The notes: generated by a model not told the origin, from the sequence alone. Counted from the stretch's first letter, positions 43,150-52,920 are shown. The stretch: 61,249 nucleotides of DNA from JACQAI01 sp035507915 (GCA_035507915.1 DATJNS010000019.1:1-61249), one strand, 5' to 3'. Numbers and translations: made by a program.

Positions 43150-44973
43150 ATGTGCGGCATCATCGGCATCATCGGCAAGACGGACGTCGCGCCGCGGCTG
43201 ATCGATGGCCTGCGCCGCCTGGAGTACCGCGGCTACGACTCGGCCGGCATCGCGACCGTGACCGCCGACGGGTTCGATCGCCGACGCGCCGAAGGCAAGC
43301 TCGCCAATCTCGCCGCCGTGCTGGCGCGCGACCCGCTGCCCGGCACGACCGGCATCGGACACACGCGCTGGGCGACCCACGGCCAGCCCAACGAGCGCAA
43401 CGCGCATCCGCACATGAGCGGCCGCGTCGCCGTGGTCCACAACGGCATCATCGAGAACTTCGCCGAGCTCAAGACCGAGCTCACCGCCCGCGGCCATGCC
43501 TTCGAGAGCGACACCGACACCGAGGCGGTGGTGCACCTGATCACCGACTATCTCGGTCAGGGCCTGACGCCCGAGCAGGCGTTCGCGCGCGCGCTGCCGC
43601 GGCTCCACGGCGCGTTCGCGCTGGCCGCGATCTTCGCCGGCGAGCCCGACCTGATGATCGGCGCGCGGCGCGGGCCGCCGCTCGCGATCGGCTACGGCGA
43701 CGGCGAGATGTTCCTCGGCTCGGACGCGCTCGCGCTGGCGCCGCTGACCCGGCGCATCAGCTATCTCGAGGACGGCGACTGGGCGGTCGTCACGACGCGG
43801 GCGACGCGCGTCTTCGACGCCGACAACCGGCCGGTCGAGCGCGCGGTCAAGCGCACCGAGCAATCGGGCGCGTTCACCGGCAAGGGCAACTTCCGCCACT
43901 TCATGGAGAAGGAGATCTTCGAGCAGCCGGCGGTGATCGGCGACACGCTGCGCTCGATGTTCAATCCGGCCGAGCGCACGATCACGCTCGCCGATCTGCC
44001 GTTCGATCTGGCGTCGCTGTCGCGGCTGACCATCGCGGCGTGCGGCACGGCGTTCCATTCCGGCCTGGTGGCGCGTTATTGGATGGAGCGTCTGGCGCGC
44101 CTGCCGGTCGACGTCGACGTCGCGTCCGAGTTCCGCTACCGCAACATGGGCCTGCCCAAGGACGGCCTGGCGCTGTTCATCTCGCAGTCGGGCGAGACCG
44201 CCGACACGATCGCGGCGCTGCGCTACGCCAAGCAGCAGGGCTCGCGCACCGCGGTGCTGGTCAACACGCCGGACAGCTCGATGGCGCGCGAGGCCGACGT
44301 CGTGCTGACCACCCTGGCGGGGCCCGAGATCGCCGTCGCCTCGACCAAGGCGTTCACCACCCAGCTGACCGTGCTCGCCTGCCTGACGATCGCGCTCGGC
44401 CGTGCGCGCGGCACCCTCGATCACGCCGCCGAGGCGCGGCTCAGCCGCGCGCTCGCCGAGGTGCCGGCGCTGGTCGCCGAGGTGCTGGGCCACGACGAGG
44501 CGATCCGCGCGTTGGCGCTCCAGATGGTCAAGGCGCGCGACGTGCTGTTCCTCGGGCGCGGCACCAGCTATCCGATCGCGCTCGAAGGCGCGCTCAAGCT
44601 CAAGGAGCTGTCCTACATTCATGCCGAGGGCTATGCCGCCGGCGAGATGAAGCACGGCCCGATCGCGCTGATCGACGACGGCGTGCCCGTGATCGTCGCC
44701 GCGCCGAGCGACGAGCTGTTCGACAAGACGGCGTCGAACATCGAGGAGGTCGCGGCGCGGCGCGGCCGCATCATCCTGCTGAGCGACGCCCAGGGCTGCG
44801 CGCGCTTCCGCGGCCGCATCGAGGCCTGCATCGAGATGCCGACGGTCGACCCGTTCGTCGCGCCGATCCTCTATACCGTGCCGACCCAGCTGCTCGCCTA
44901 TCACGTGGCGGTCGCCAAGGGCACGGACGTCGATCAACCGCGCAATCTCGCCAAGAGCGTCACGGTCGAATGA
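43150..44973 (+). CDS. glmS: Glutamine-fructose-6-phosphate aminotransferase (isomerizing)
   Basis: A 607-residue enzyme that makes glucosamine-6-phosphate for peptidoglycan and LPS. The N-terminal glutaminase begins MCGIIGIIGKTDVAPRLIDG with Cys2 as nucleophile; RLEYRGYDSAGIA and GHTRWATHGQPNERNAHPH are canonical. Two SIS sugar-isomerase domains follow (FISQSGETADTIAALR, GRGTSYPIALEGALKLKE). The C terminus LAKSVTVE is typical. GAGGAGG precedes the start. The EF-hand lipoprotein gene overlaps its stop by four bases. Confidence 0.96.
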   Translation: MCGIIGIIGKTDVAPRLIDGLRRLEYRGYDSAGIATVTADGFDRRRAEGKLANLAAVLARDPLPGTTGIGHTRWATHGQPNERNAHPHMSGRVAVVHNGIIENFAELKTELTARGHAFESDTDTEAVVHLITDYLGQGLTPEQAFARALPRLHGAFALAAIFAGEPDLMIGARRGPPLAIGYGDGEMFLGSDALALAPLTRRISYLEDGDWAVVTTRATRVFDADNRPVERAVKRTEQSGAFTGKGNFRHFMEKEIFEQPAVIGDTLRSMFNPAERTITLADLPFDLASLSRLTIAACGTAFHSGLVARYWMERLARLPVDVDVASEFRYRNMGLPKDGLALFISQSGETADTIAALRYAKQQGSRTAVLVNTPDSSMAREADVVLTTLAGPEIAVASTKAFTTQLTVLACLTIALGRARGTLDHAAEARLSRALAEVPALVAEVLGHDEAIRALALQMVKARDVLFLGRGTSYPIALEGALKLKELSYIHAEGYAAGEMKHGPIALIDDGVPVIVAAPSDELFDKTASNIEEVAARRGRIILLSDAQGCARFRGRIEACIEMPTVDPFVAPILYTVPTQLLAYHVAVAKGTDVDQPRNLAKSVTVE

Positions 44974-45563
44974 GCATGCGCCGTTCCGTCCGGTCTCCGC
45001 GCGCGACCGCGGTCGCGCTGATCCTGCTCGGCGCGCTGCTCACCGGCTGCGGCGGCGGTTCGAGCGAGCCGCCCGGACCGCCGCCGACGCCGGTCAGCCC
45101 GAACGGCGAGCCGCTGGTCGCCGGCGGCCCCGGCACGGCGTGCGACGCCGCGCTCGCGCGCTGGTTCGACGCCGCCGACACCAATCACGACGGCAGCCTC
45201 GATCCCGCGGAGTTCAAGGCGGACGCCAAGCGCTGGTTCGACGCGATGGATCTCAATCACGACGGCTCGGTCACGCCCGACGAGCTGATGACGCTGCGCC
45301 TCAAGCTGATGCCCTACCAGCCGCCGCCGGAACATGAGCATGAGCGGAAGCCGTCGGACGTCACCAGCTGGTTCAGCTCGCGGCCGCGCCGCGGCCTGAA
45401 CGATCGGCCCGATCCCGTGATGTCGGCCGACGTCAACCTCGACAACCGCGTCACCTGGCAGGAGTTCGAGGCACAGGCCGCGCGCACCTTCGTCCAGCTC
45501 GACGCCGATCGCGACGGTCGTCTCAGCAAGGCCGAGGTCCTGGCCAGCTGTCCAAAGCGCTGA
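44970..45563 (+). CDS. EF-hand lipoprotein, translationally coupled to glmS
   Basis: A 197-residue protein. The N terminus MSMRRSVRSPRATAVALILL leads to the lipobox LLTGC, so it is a probable lipoprotein, followed by a Pro/Gly linker. Four EF-hand loops are visible: DTNHDGSLDPAEF, DLNHDGSVTPDEL, DVNLDNRVTWQEF and DADRDGRLSKAEV. They form two pairs separated by a His/Glu-rich segment (EHEHERK). Calcium binding is expected. The ATGA overlap with glmS is seen directly; the functional reason is unknown. Confidence 0.85.
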   Translation: MSMRRSVRSPRATAVALILLGALLTGCGGGSSEPPGPPPTPVSPNGEPLVAGGPGTACDAALARWFDAADTNHDGSLDPAEFKADAKRWFDAMDLNHDGSVTPDELMTLRLKLMPYQPPPEHEHERKPSDVTSWFSSRPRRGLNDRPDPVMSADVNLDNRVTWQEFEAQAARTFVQLDADRDGRLSKAEVLASCPKR

Positions 45564-45627
45564 GCGGCGCTCGACAGTCTCGGTCCGGCGTCCGATGATG
45601 GCAGCCGGCCGAGGAGCGGGAAGCACC

Positions 45628-46908
45628 ATGAGCCCTGATCTGAACCAGGCGTCGGCGCTCGAGCTGGCACGCCGGCTGGCGGCGGGCGAGACCACGGCGA
45701 CGCGCATCGTCGAGGCGTGCCTCGGGCGCATCGCGGCGCGCGAGCCGACCGTGCGCGCCTGGAGCCATCTCGACGCCGAGGGCGCGCGCGCGACGGCACG
45801 TCGGCTCGACGCCGGCCCGCGCAGCGGCCTGCTGCACGGCATCCCGCTCGGCGTCAAGGACGTGATCGACACCGCCGACATGCCGACGACGTACGGCTCG
45901 CCGATCTACGCGCGCCACCGCCCGTGCATCGATGGCGCGACGGTCGCGCTGGCACGCGCGGCCGGCGCCGTCGTGCTCGGCAAGACGGTGACGACCGAGT
46001 TCGCCAACCGGCATCCCGGCCCGACCGTCAATCCGCACGACCCGGGGTTCACGCCGGGCGGCTCGTCGAGCGGCTCGGCGGCCGCCGTCGCCGACTGCAT
46101 GGTGCCGCTCGCCACCGGCACGCAGACCGGCGGCTCGGTGATCCGGCCGGCGTCGTTCTGCGGCGTCCACGCGCTCAAGCCGAGCTTCGGCTTGTTCGGC
46201 ACGTCGGGCGTCAAGCCCAACACCGAGCTGCTCGACACCGTCGGCGTGATGGCGCGCGACGTCGGCGACCTGGCGCTCGGCTTCGCCGCGCTGACCCAGA
46301 CGCCGTTCGCCGGCGCGCCCACCGGCGAGCGCGTGCCGCGCATCGGCGTCTGCCGCACGCCCTACTGGAGCAAGGCCCAGCCGGAGAGCCGGCAGGCGGT
46401 CGAGGAGGCCGCGCGTCGGCTCGGCCGCGCCGGCGCCACGGTGCGCGACCTCGAGCTCCCGGCCGACTACGCGCGCCTGCAGGACGCGCAGGCGACGCTC
46501 TCGGGCTGCGAGGCGCCGCGCAATCACGCCGACGAGCTGCGCCGTCACGGCGATCAGCTGAGCGCCGCGCTGCGCGAGAAGATCGACGAGGGCAGGGGCC
46601 TCACGCTCGACGCCTGGCAGGCCGCGCGACGCTACGCCGAGCGCTGCCGCGCCGGCTTCGCCGACGCCATGGCGGGCTGCGACGTGCTGCTGACGCCGAG
46701 CGCGCCGGGCGAGGCGCCGCGCGGCCTCGACAGCACCGGCGATCCGATCTTCAACGGCCTGTGGACCCTGCTCTACGTGCCGTGCGTGACCCTGCCGGGC
46801 TTCCGCGGTCCCAACGGCCTGCCGGTCGGCGTCCAGCTGGTCGCGCCGCGCTTCCACGACCGGGCGCTGCTCGAGGCGGCCGCCTGGGTCGATCGACATC
46901 TGCGGTGA
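45628..46908 (+). CDS. Amidase-signature family enzyme, copy 1
   Basis: A 426-residue amidase. The Ser-cisSer-Lys triad is present: lysine in GVKDVIDTADMP, cis-serine in PGGSSSGSAAAVA and nucleophilic serine in GTQTGGSVIRPASFCG. The closing region GPNGLPVGVQLVAPR is standard. GAGGAGCGGG sets ATG 45628. Its closest relative in the window is the next gene, which starts eight bases later. Substrate unknown; aryl or aliphatic amides are typical. Confidence 0.88.
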   Translation: MSPDLNQASALELARRLAAGETTATRIVEACLGRIAAREPTVRAWSHLDAEGARATARRLDAGPRSGLLHGIPLGVKDVIDTADMPTTYGSPIYARHRPCIDGATVALARAAGAVVLGKTVTTEFANRHPGPTVNPHDPGFTPGGSSSGSAAAVADCMVPLATGTQTGGSVIRPASFCGVHALKPSFGLFGTSGVKPNTELLDTVGVMARDVGDLALGFAALTQTPFAGAPTGERVPRIGVCRTPYWSKAQPESRQAVEEAARRLGRAGATVRDLELPADYARLQDAQATLSGCEAPRNHADELRRHGDQLSAALREKIDEGRGLTLDAWQAARRYAERCRAGFADAMAGCDVLLTPSAPGEAPRGLDSTGDPIFNGLWTLLYVPCVTLPGFRGPNGLPVGVQLVAPRFHDRALLEAAAWVDRHLR

Positions 46909-46916
46909 GGCGCCCG

Positions 46917-48212
46917 ATGGCTTCCCCCGTCTCCCATCCCGAACGTCTGAGCGCCGGCGCGGCGGCGGCCGCGATCCGCGACGGCACGCTGAGCGCCGAG
47001 AGCCTGGTGCGCGCCTGCCTCGAGCGCATCGCCGCGCGCGACCCGGCGGTGCATGCCTGGACCCATTGCGATCCCGAGCAGGCGATCGCGCAGGCGCGCG
47101 CGCTCGATCGCGCGCCGTCGTCCGGCCCGCTGCACGGCGTGCCGATCGGCGTGAAGGACGTCATCGACACCTTCGACATGCCGACGCGCCACGGCTCGCC
47201 GATCTACCAGGACAACCGGCCCGACGCCGACGCCGCGTGCGTCGCGCTGTGCCGCGACGCCGGCATGGTGATCCTCGGCAAGACCGTGACGACCGAGTTC
47301 GCCAACCGGCATCCCGGGCCGACGACCAATCCGCACAATCCGGCGCACACGCCGGGCGGCTCGTCGAGCGGCTCGGCGGCCGCGGTCGCCGACTTCATGG
47401 TGCCGCTCGCCTTCGGCACGCAGACTGCCGGCTCGGTGATCCGTCCGGCGGCGTTCTGCGGCGTGATCGGCTACAAGCCGACCTTCGGCGAGGTCAGCCG
47501 GGTCGGCGTCAAGCTGCAGTCCGCCACGCTCGACACCGTCGGCATGATGGCGCGCGCGCTCGACGACTTGCCGCTGATCCGCGGCGCGCTGCTCGGCGTC
47601 ACGCCCGCGCCGATCGCGGCCGCGCCGCGCGCGCCGCGCATCGGCTTCTGCCGCAGCGTCAGCTGGCCGGCGATCGCGCCCGACTATCAGGTGCTGCTCG
47701 AGCGCGCCGCCTCGACCTTGAGCGCGCGCGGCGCCGCGGTGGCGGACGTCGCGCTGCCGTCCACGTTCGATCAGATCCTGCCGGCGCAGCGCCGCGTCAT
47801 GGCCTTCGAGGCGGCGCGCAATTACGCCTACGAGAAGACCCGCCACGCCGACCGCTTGAGCCGCGCGCTGCGCGACGGCGTGCTGGCCGAGGGCGACGCC
47901 TGCAGCCTCGAGGACTACGTCGCCGCGATCCAGCTGGGCGAGCGGCTGCGCGACCATCTCGACGGCCTGCTCGCCGACCGCTTCGACGTGCTGCTGACCG
48001 CGAGCGCGACCGGCGAGCCCCCCGCCGGGATCGACGCGACCGGCGACGCGCAGTGCAACGCGGTGTGGACGCTCGCCGGCACGCCGTGCATCACCCTGCC
48101 GGCCGGCAGCGGCCCCAACGGTCTGCCGCTCGGCATCCAGCTGGTCGGCGCGCGCTTCGCCGATGCGCGCCTGTTCGACATCGCGCGCTGGGTCGAGCGG
48201 CACCTGGCCTGA
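46917..48212 (+). CDS. Amidase-signature family enzyme, copy 2
   Basis: A 431-residue amidase, clearly paralogous to the preceding gene. The triad is complete: lysine in GVKDVIDTFDMP, cis-serine in PGGSSSGSAAAVA and serine in GTQTAGSVIRPAAFCG. Long stretches are shared with copy 1 (GKTVTTEFANRHPGPT, for instance), while the C-terminal halves diverge. The tandem pair implies duplication followed by specialisation. It may be co-transcribed with copy 1 and with the phospholipase D-type gene 28 bases after it. Confidence 0.88.
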   Translation: MASPVSHPERLSAGAAAAAIRDGTLSAESLVRACLERIAARDPAVHAWTHCDPEQAIAQARALDRAPSSGPLHGVPIGVKDVIDTFDMPTRHGSPIYQDNRPDADAACVALCRDAGMVILGKTVTTEFANRHPGPTTNPHNPAHTPGGSSSGSAAAVADFMVPLAFGTQTAGSVIRPAAFCGVIGYKPTFGEVSRVGVKLQSATLDTVGMMARALDDLPLIRGALLGVTPAPIAAAPRAPRIGFCRSVSWPAIAPDYQVLLERAASTLSARGAAVADVALPSTFDQILPAQRRVMAFEAARNYAYEKTRHADRLSRALRDGVLAEGDACSLEDYVAAIQLGERLRDHLDGLLADRFDVLLTASATGEPPAGIDATGDAQCNAVWTLAGTPCITLPAGSGPNGLPLGIQLVGARFADARLFDIARWVERHLA

Positions 48213-48240
48213 CGCGCATTGGGGCGCCACGGATGCGCCG

Positions 48241-49653
48241 ATGATCGATCAGGAGCTGCTCGGCCCCGCCACCCTGGCGCTGCATCTGGTCGTGGCGACC
48301 GGCGTCACGGTGCACGTGCTGCTGACCAAGCGCGACGTCGCCGCGACCGTCAGCTGGATCGGCCTCGCCTGGCTGTCGCCGATCGTCGGCAGCGTGCTCT
48401 ACTGGCTGATCGGCATCAACCGGGTGAAGCGCCGCGCCTATCGTCTTCGCCGCCATTCGCCGGCGAGCCGACACGGGATCGAAGCTACCTCCTTGCCGGC
48501 GGCGCTCGACCATCTCGTGCCCCTGCAGGTCGCGGGCTGGCGCATCACGCACCGGCGCGCCGAGCCCGGCAACAGCCTCGACGCGCTGGTCCACGGCGAT
48601 CAGGCCTATCCCCGCATGCTCGCGGCGATCGCGGCCGCGCAACACAGCATCGCCTTGTCGACCTACCTGTTCCGCGCGGGCGAGGTCGGCGCGCGCTTCG
48701 TGGCGGCGCTGGTCGACGCCCAGCGTCGCGGCGTCTCGGTCCGCGTGCTGATCGACGGCTTCGGCGGCGGCTATCTCTATTCCTGGAGTCACCGCGCGCT
48801 GCGCGCCCACGGCGTGCCGGTCGCGCGCTTCCTGCATTCGGAGTGGCCGTGGCGCATGCCGTTCCTCAATATGCGGCTGCACAGCAAGATCCTGGTGATC
48901 GACGGCCGCATCGGGTTCACCGGCGGGCTCAACATCGGCGACGAGAACCGTCTGCGCCGGCGGCCGGCGCATCCAGTGCGCGACACCCATTTCGAGATCG
49001 CGGGGCCGGTCGTCGCCCAGCTCATGGAGGCGTTCGCGTCCGACTGGCGCTTCACCACCGGCGAGACCCTGGCGGGGGCGGCGTGGTTTCCCACTCTGCC
49101 GCGCGACGGCGAGGCGATCGCCCGGGTGATCACCTCGGGCCCCGACCAGGAGATCGAGACCATCGAGTTCGCCATGCTGTCGGCGATCGCCGCGGCGCGC
49201 CGCTCGATCCGCGTCGCCACGCCGTACTTCCTGCCCGACGAGCGCGTGGTGAGCGCACTGGCGCTGGCGGCCCTGCGCGGCGTCGAGGTCGACCTGGTGC
49301 TGCCCGAGCGAAGCAACCACCGGGTGCTCGACTGGGCGGCGCGCGCCCAGATGCGACCGCTGCTCGAGGCCGGTTGCCGGGTCTGGCACCAGCCGCCGCC
49401 GTTCGACCACTCCAAGCTGATGACGGTCGACGCCGCCTGGAGCCTGATCGGCAGCGCCAACTGGGACGTGCGCAGCCTGCGACTCAATTTCGAGCTCGAC
49501 CTCGAGGTCTACAGCGCGCGCTTCGGCTCCCATCTCGATGCCACGATCGCGCGCAAGCGAGGACGGGCGGTCGGGCTCGCCGATCTCGACGCGCGACGTT
49601 TCCCGATCGTGCTGCGCGACGCCGCCGTGCGCCTGCTGCTGCCGTATCTCTAG
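48241..49653 (+). CDS. Phospholipase D-family cardiolipin synthase
   Basis: A 470-residue membrane-anchored PLD-superfamily protein. Two N-terminal helices (VATGVTVHVLLTKRDVAATV, IGLAWLSPIVGSVLYWLIGI) precede two HKD catalytic motifs: HSKILVIDGRIGFTGGLN and HSKLMTVDAAWSLIGSANWD. This layout is that of bacterial cardiolipin synthases. ATG 48241 is preferred; a longer frame from 48163 would overlap the amidase. The 166 bases after it hold no gene I can support. Confidence 0.88.
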   Translation: MIDQELLGPATLALHLVVATGVTVHVLLTKRDVAATVSWIGLAWLSPIVGSVLYWLIGINRVKRRAYRLRRHSPASRHGIEATSLPAALDHLVPLQVAGWRITHRRAEPGNSLDALVHGDQAYPRMLAAIAAAQHSIALSTYLFRAGEVGARFVAALVDAQRRGVSVRVLIDGFGGGYLYSWSHRALRAHGVPVARFLHSEWPWRMPFLNMRLHSKILVIDGRIGFTGGLNIGDENRLRRRPAHPVRDTHFEIAGPVVAQLMEAFASDWRFTTGETLAGAAWFPTLPRDGEAIARVITSGPDQEIETIEFAMLSAIAAARRSIRVATPYFLPDERVVSALALAALRGVEVDLVLPERSNHRVLDWAARAQMRPLLEAGCRVWHQPPPFDHSKLMTVDAAWSLIGSANWDVRSLRLNFELDLEVYSARFGSHLDATIARKRGRAVGLADLDARRFPIVLRDAAVRLLLPYL

Positions 49654-49819
49654 CCGGCGCGCGCCTGCTCCAGCACGCCGGATGCAGGCCCTCCTCGGCG
49701 CAAGGGTCCCCCGTCCATACCGTCGTGGATGGCATCGATGCGCGATCATGCGGCCGTGTGTCGCCGATCTTTCGTGACATGAGCAGAGGGTGCTGATGTC
49801 GCTGGACCGGCCCCGGGCT

Positions 49820-50779
49820 TCAGAGCGCGAGGCCGGCGTGCCGTGCGGCGTCGCGCGCGCGCGGCGGCGCCGGGGCGGCGGCCGGCCAGTCGGGGGTCTG
49901 GAAGATCTCGCCGGTCGTCGAGATGAGCAGGGCGGATGCCTGGTGCTGCGCGAGCAGCGGCGCGGCGGCTTGGCCGGAGACCATCACGACCTTGGTCAGG
50001 CTGTCGGCGATCAGGCACGACGCCGCGCGCACGCTCGCGCCGAGGACGGCCGACACCGGTCTGCGGCGTCCCGGGTCGATCACGAGGCCCGCCGCGTCGA
50101 GCAGGCCGGTCGCCACCGTGCTCGAGGCGAGCGCGCCATCGGCAAGCTCGATCGCGCCCAACATGGCGTCCGGACGACGCGGATCGCGGATGTGGACGCG
50201 GCGCGCGACCGGGCCGAAGACGCGCAGATCGCCGCCGGCATTGACCAGGCCGCCGACGATGCCGTGAGACCGCAGGACGTCGACCGCGCGGTCGACCGCA
50301 AAGCCCTTGGCGATGCCGCCGAGGTCGACGCGCAGACCGGGACAGCGGATGCGGGCCTGGCGATTCTCCAACAGCTCGAGCGCTTGGCACCCGCGCGGCT
50401 CGGCAGGTCGATCGGGCGGCGCGCTGCCGTCCGGCGGCAGCCGTCCGAGACGCTGCAGCGTGGCGCCGACCGCGACGTCGAACGCGCCGCCCGAGTCGCG
50501 GTGGAGCGCGAGCGCCGTCTGGAGGACCTGCCACGTCCATGGATCGACCGTCACGGCGCGGTCGGGCGCCGCGCGGTTGAGCCGTCCGACGTCGCTCTCG
50601 GCGGCGTGGAACGTCATCAGGCGGTGGACGCGCGCGATCGCCGCGAACGCGGCGTCGATCGCCGCCTGCGTCTCGCGCCCTCGCGCGCCTTCCGAACCGC
50701 CGTCGGTCTCGATCTCGACCAGCGTGCCGAGATGGGGCTGCGCGCGGCGCAGGCTATTTCGCCCGGATGCAGGTTTCAT
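49820..50779 (-). CDS. apbE: FAD:protein FMN transferase (ApbE family)
   Basis: A 319-residue flavin transferase that attaches FMN to a Thr or Ser of an exported target protein, using FAD and Mg2+. Motifs: HLGTLVEIE at the N terminus, RVDLGGIAKGFAVDRAVDVL, GGLVNAGGDLRVFG and VIDPGRRRP (the canonical version has His before the IDP). ADSLTKVVMV corresponds to the metal-site segment. No signal peptide is evident. The gene overlaps the end of the FMN-binding gene by 26 bases, so the pair is coupled and the partner substrate is adjacent. Confidence 0.93.
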   Translation of the reverse strand: MKPASGRNSLRRAQPHLGTLVEIETDGGSEGARGRETQAAIDAAFAAIARVHRLMTFHAAESDVGRLNRAAPDRAVTVDPWTWQVLQTALALHRDSGGAFDVAVGATLQRLGRLPPDGSAPPDRPAEPRGCQALELLENRQARIRCPGLRVDLGGIAKGFAVDRAVDVLRSHGIVGGLVNAGGDLRVFGPVARRVHIRDPRRPDAMLGAIELADGALASSTVATGLLDAAGLVIDPGRRRPVSAVLGASVRAASCLIADSLTKVVMVSGQAAAPLLAQHQASALLISTTGEIFQTPDWPAAAPAPPRARDAARHAGLAL

Positions 50780-51299
50780 AGATGGCGAGGACGCGCTTCA
50801 CCCCTTCGGTGACGTGGCGGGACGACAGGGTGGCGCCGGAGATGTTGCGGATGTCGTCGTCGATCTTCAGGGGATCGCGATCGGTCTTGCCGACGAACTG
50901 CGCCAGCCACTCGGGGCTGCGGATCTCGTCGCCGTAGGACTCGCGATATTGGAGGATGTCGACGCGCATGACCGTGCCGGTTGGATCGAGCGCGACCGAA
51001 TAGTCGATCACCTCGTGCTTGCCGATCACGTAGTCGAGGATGAAGTAGCCGAGCAGCTGGCCGTCGCGCTCGGCGTGCCAGACCTGCTCGCCGCGGGTCA
51101 GCACGCGCTGGCGCGACAGCTGCTCGATCGCCTGGATGTCGGCGGGCTTGAAGATCACGTTCGCCGCGACGAATTGGCTCGCGGTCGGGAAGGCCGCCTG
51201 CTGGGCCTGCGCCACGGTCATGTACTGGACGGCATGGGCAGGGCCCGCGAGCGACAGCACGATCGCGGGCGGCGCGCTCCACCTCAGCCAGCCCGTCAT
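50754..51299 (-). CDS. Exported FMN-binding domain protein, probable flavinylation target
   Basis: A 181-residue protein. A Sec signal, TGWLRWSAPPAIVLSLAGPA, with cleavage near HAVQ, is followed by an FMN-binding (PF04205-like) domain. The flavinylation site is ISGATLSS: by family knowledge Thr157 would carry FMN by phosphoester linkage, installed by ApbE. It should work in the periplasm or on the outer face of the inner membrane as an electron carrier. It lies between the porin (19 bases) and apbE (26-base overlap). Confidence 0.85.
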   Translation of the reverse strand: MTGWLRWSAPPAIVLSLAGPAHAVQYMTVAQAQQAAFPTASQFVAANVIFKPADIQAIEQLSRQRVLTRGEQVWHAERDGQLLGYFILDYVIGKHEVIDYSVALDPTGTVMRVDILQYRESYGDEIRSPEWLAQFVGKTDRDPLKIDDDIRNISGATLSSRHVTEGVKRVLAIYETCIRAK

Positions 51300-51318
51300 C
51301 CCGTCGGCTCCGCCGCCA

Positions 51319-52920
51319 TCAGAAGAAGAACCCCACGGCGCCGAGGATGGAGTCCGACTTGGCGCCGCCGGTCTCGCCGTCCTGAATGTGCTGGTAGTTC
51401 AGCTTCATGACCAGCTTCGGAGTCGGGAACACGGCGACGCCGACCGTGTGGAACTGCACGCGGCCGGCGCCGCTCGGCGCGTTGGCGTCGGTGCCGCGGA
51501 CGCCGCCGGTCTGCAGGTCCTCGTAGGTATAGCGGTAGAACGGCACGGCCTCCCAGTCGCCGCCCAACGCCGAGCCGATCGGAACATGGTAGGCGACTTC
51601 GCCCGACAGGCCCCACATCGTCGAGCCGACATTGTCGGTCGGATCGGTGTCGTTGTTGGCGCGCAGGTTGGCGGGATTGCCGAAGAACACCTGGGCATAC
51701 TCGCCGCGCAGCTCCCAACCGGTCTTCGGGATGCGGTAGAGCAGCTCGGAGTCGAGGATGGTGAGGTTCGAGCCGCCGAGGAAGGTGCCGACGTCGGAAT
51801 GCGCGCCGCGCGGCTCGACGTTGGGCGTGAAGTAGACGCTCGTGCTGCCCGACAGCCCGGGCGCGAACGGCGGGTCGTAGGCCAGGCGCGCCGCGTAGGC
51901 GAGATTGTTGTTGAGCTGGCGGAAGTCGCCGACCGGCGGCCGGGAGAAGGCGAGCGCGTTCTTGCCGTCGATGCCGGCCGCATAGGGACCAGGCGTCGCC
52001 GTGTTGGCGTCGGTGCGATTGTCGAAGCTGTCGCCGAAATCCTCCAGGCTGCTGCTGACCTGGAAGCGGTACTCGAGCCCGTCGGCGATCCGCCCGTAGG
52101 CGGTGCCCCAGCTCGGCACGTAGAACGTCGTCGGGATCAAGCCGTTCGCCAGCTCGGGACGCTGCACGCTGTAGAACGTGGTCGGCTCGTGATAGAGGTT
52201 GGTGCGCCCGATCGGCACGAGATCGATGCCGGGCGAGTGGAAGTTCAGATAGTCGCGCACCTTGAAGTCGATGAAGGCCTGCTCGATCTCGGCGGTGCCG
52301 TGCAGCTTGTCGTCGTTGTCGAAACCGGTGCCGCCGTGCTCGAACTCGATCTCGGCGTTGAAGATGATGCGATCGGTCAGCGCGTAGCTCGGCAGGAGCA
52401 CGAGGCGGCCGCCGTCGAACCCGTTCTGCCATTGGCCGTTGGCGGCCGGGTTCTGCATGCTGCCGACCTTGAGCTCGCCGTACGCGCCGAACTTCAGGCC
52501 TTCGATCGGCGACGGATAGAGACCGAACAGGCCCTGGTCGTTGGCGGTCGCGCCGGATGCCGCGGCGGCGGCGGGCTGGGCCGGCGGCGCAGTCGGCGTC
52601 GATGACGGTGCCGCAGCCGGCGCCGGGCTCGCTGGCGCAGCCGTCACGCGGAGCGGCGGCGCGGCGGGCGCGCTCGTCGCCGCCGGCGCGAGGGCGGGGA
52701 CGGGCGCCGTCGCCGCTTCGTTGTTCCGCTGCACCTGGGCCTCCAGCGACTTCACGCGCTGCTCCATCGCCTTGAGCATGCGGAGCAGCTCTGCGTTCGA
52801 CAACGTCCCCGCGTCGGTGGTCGGGCTTTGAGCATCGGCGCCGCGCGCGATGTGCGGCGTCGTGCACAGCAATGCCATCACCAAGGTCGAGGCGCCGAGG
52901 CAGCGTTTCATCGCGAACAT
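51319..52920 (-). CDS. Outer-membrane porin with N-terminal coiled coil
   Basis: A 533-residue outer-membrane protein. After the signal (MFAMKRCLGASTLVMALLCT) come a coiled coil, LLRMLKAMEQRVKSLEAQVQ, and a long Ala/Pro linker of about 70 residues. A beta barrel follows, beginning FGAYGELKVGS and ending with Phe (GAVGFFF), the usual sorting signal. This resembles DcaP and OprO/P-type trimeric porins, which carry substrate-specific channels; selectivity cannot be read. A GGAAGG site sets ATG 52920. The operon order is hemP, porin, FMN-binding, apbE. Confidence 0.8.
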   Translation of the reverse strand: MFAMKRCLGASTLVMALLCTTPHIARGADAQSPTTDAGTLSNAELLRMLKAMEQRVKSLEAQVQRNNEAATAPVPALAPAATSAPAAPPLRVTAAPASPAPAAAPSSTPTAPPAQPAAAAASGATANDQGLFGLYPSPIEGLKFGAYGELKVGSMQNPAANGQWQNGFDGGRLVLLPSYALTDRIIFNAEIEFEHGGTGFDNDDKLHGTAEIEQAFIDFKVRDYLNFHSPGIDLVPIGRTNLYHEPTTFYSVQRPELANGLIPTTFYVPSWGTAYGRIADGLEYRFQVSSSLEDFGDSFDNRTDANTATPGPYAAGIDGKNALAFSRPPVGDFRQLNNNLAYAARLAYDPPFAPGLSGSTSVYFTPNVEPRGAHSDVGTFLGGSNLTILDSELLYRIPKTGWELRGEYAQVFFGNPANLRANNDTDPTDNVGSTMWGLSGEVAYHVPIGSALGGDWEAVPFYRYTYEDLQTGGVRGTDANAPSGAGRVQFHTVGVAVFPTPKLVMKLNYQHIQDGETGGAKSDSILGAVGFFF

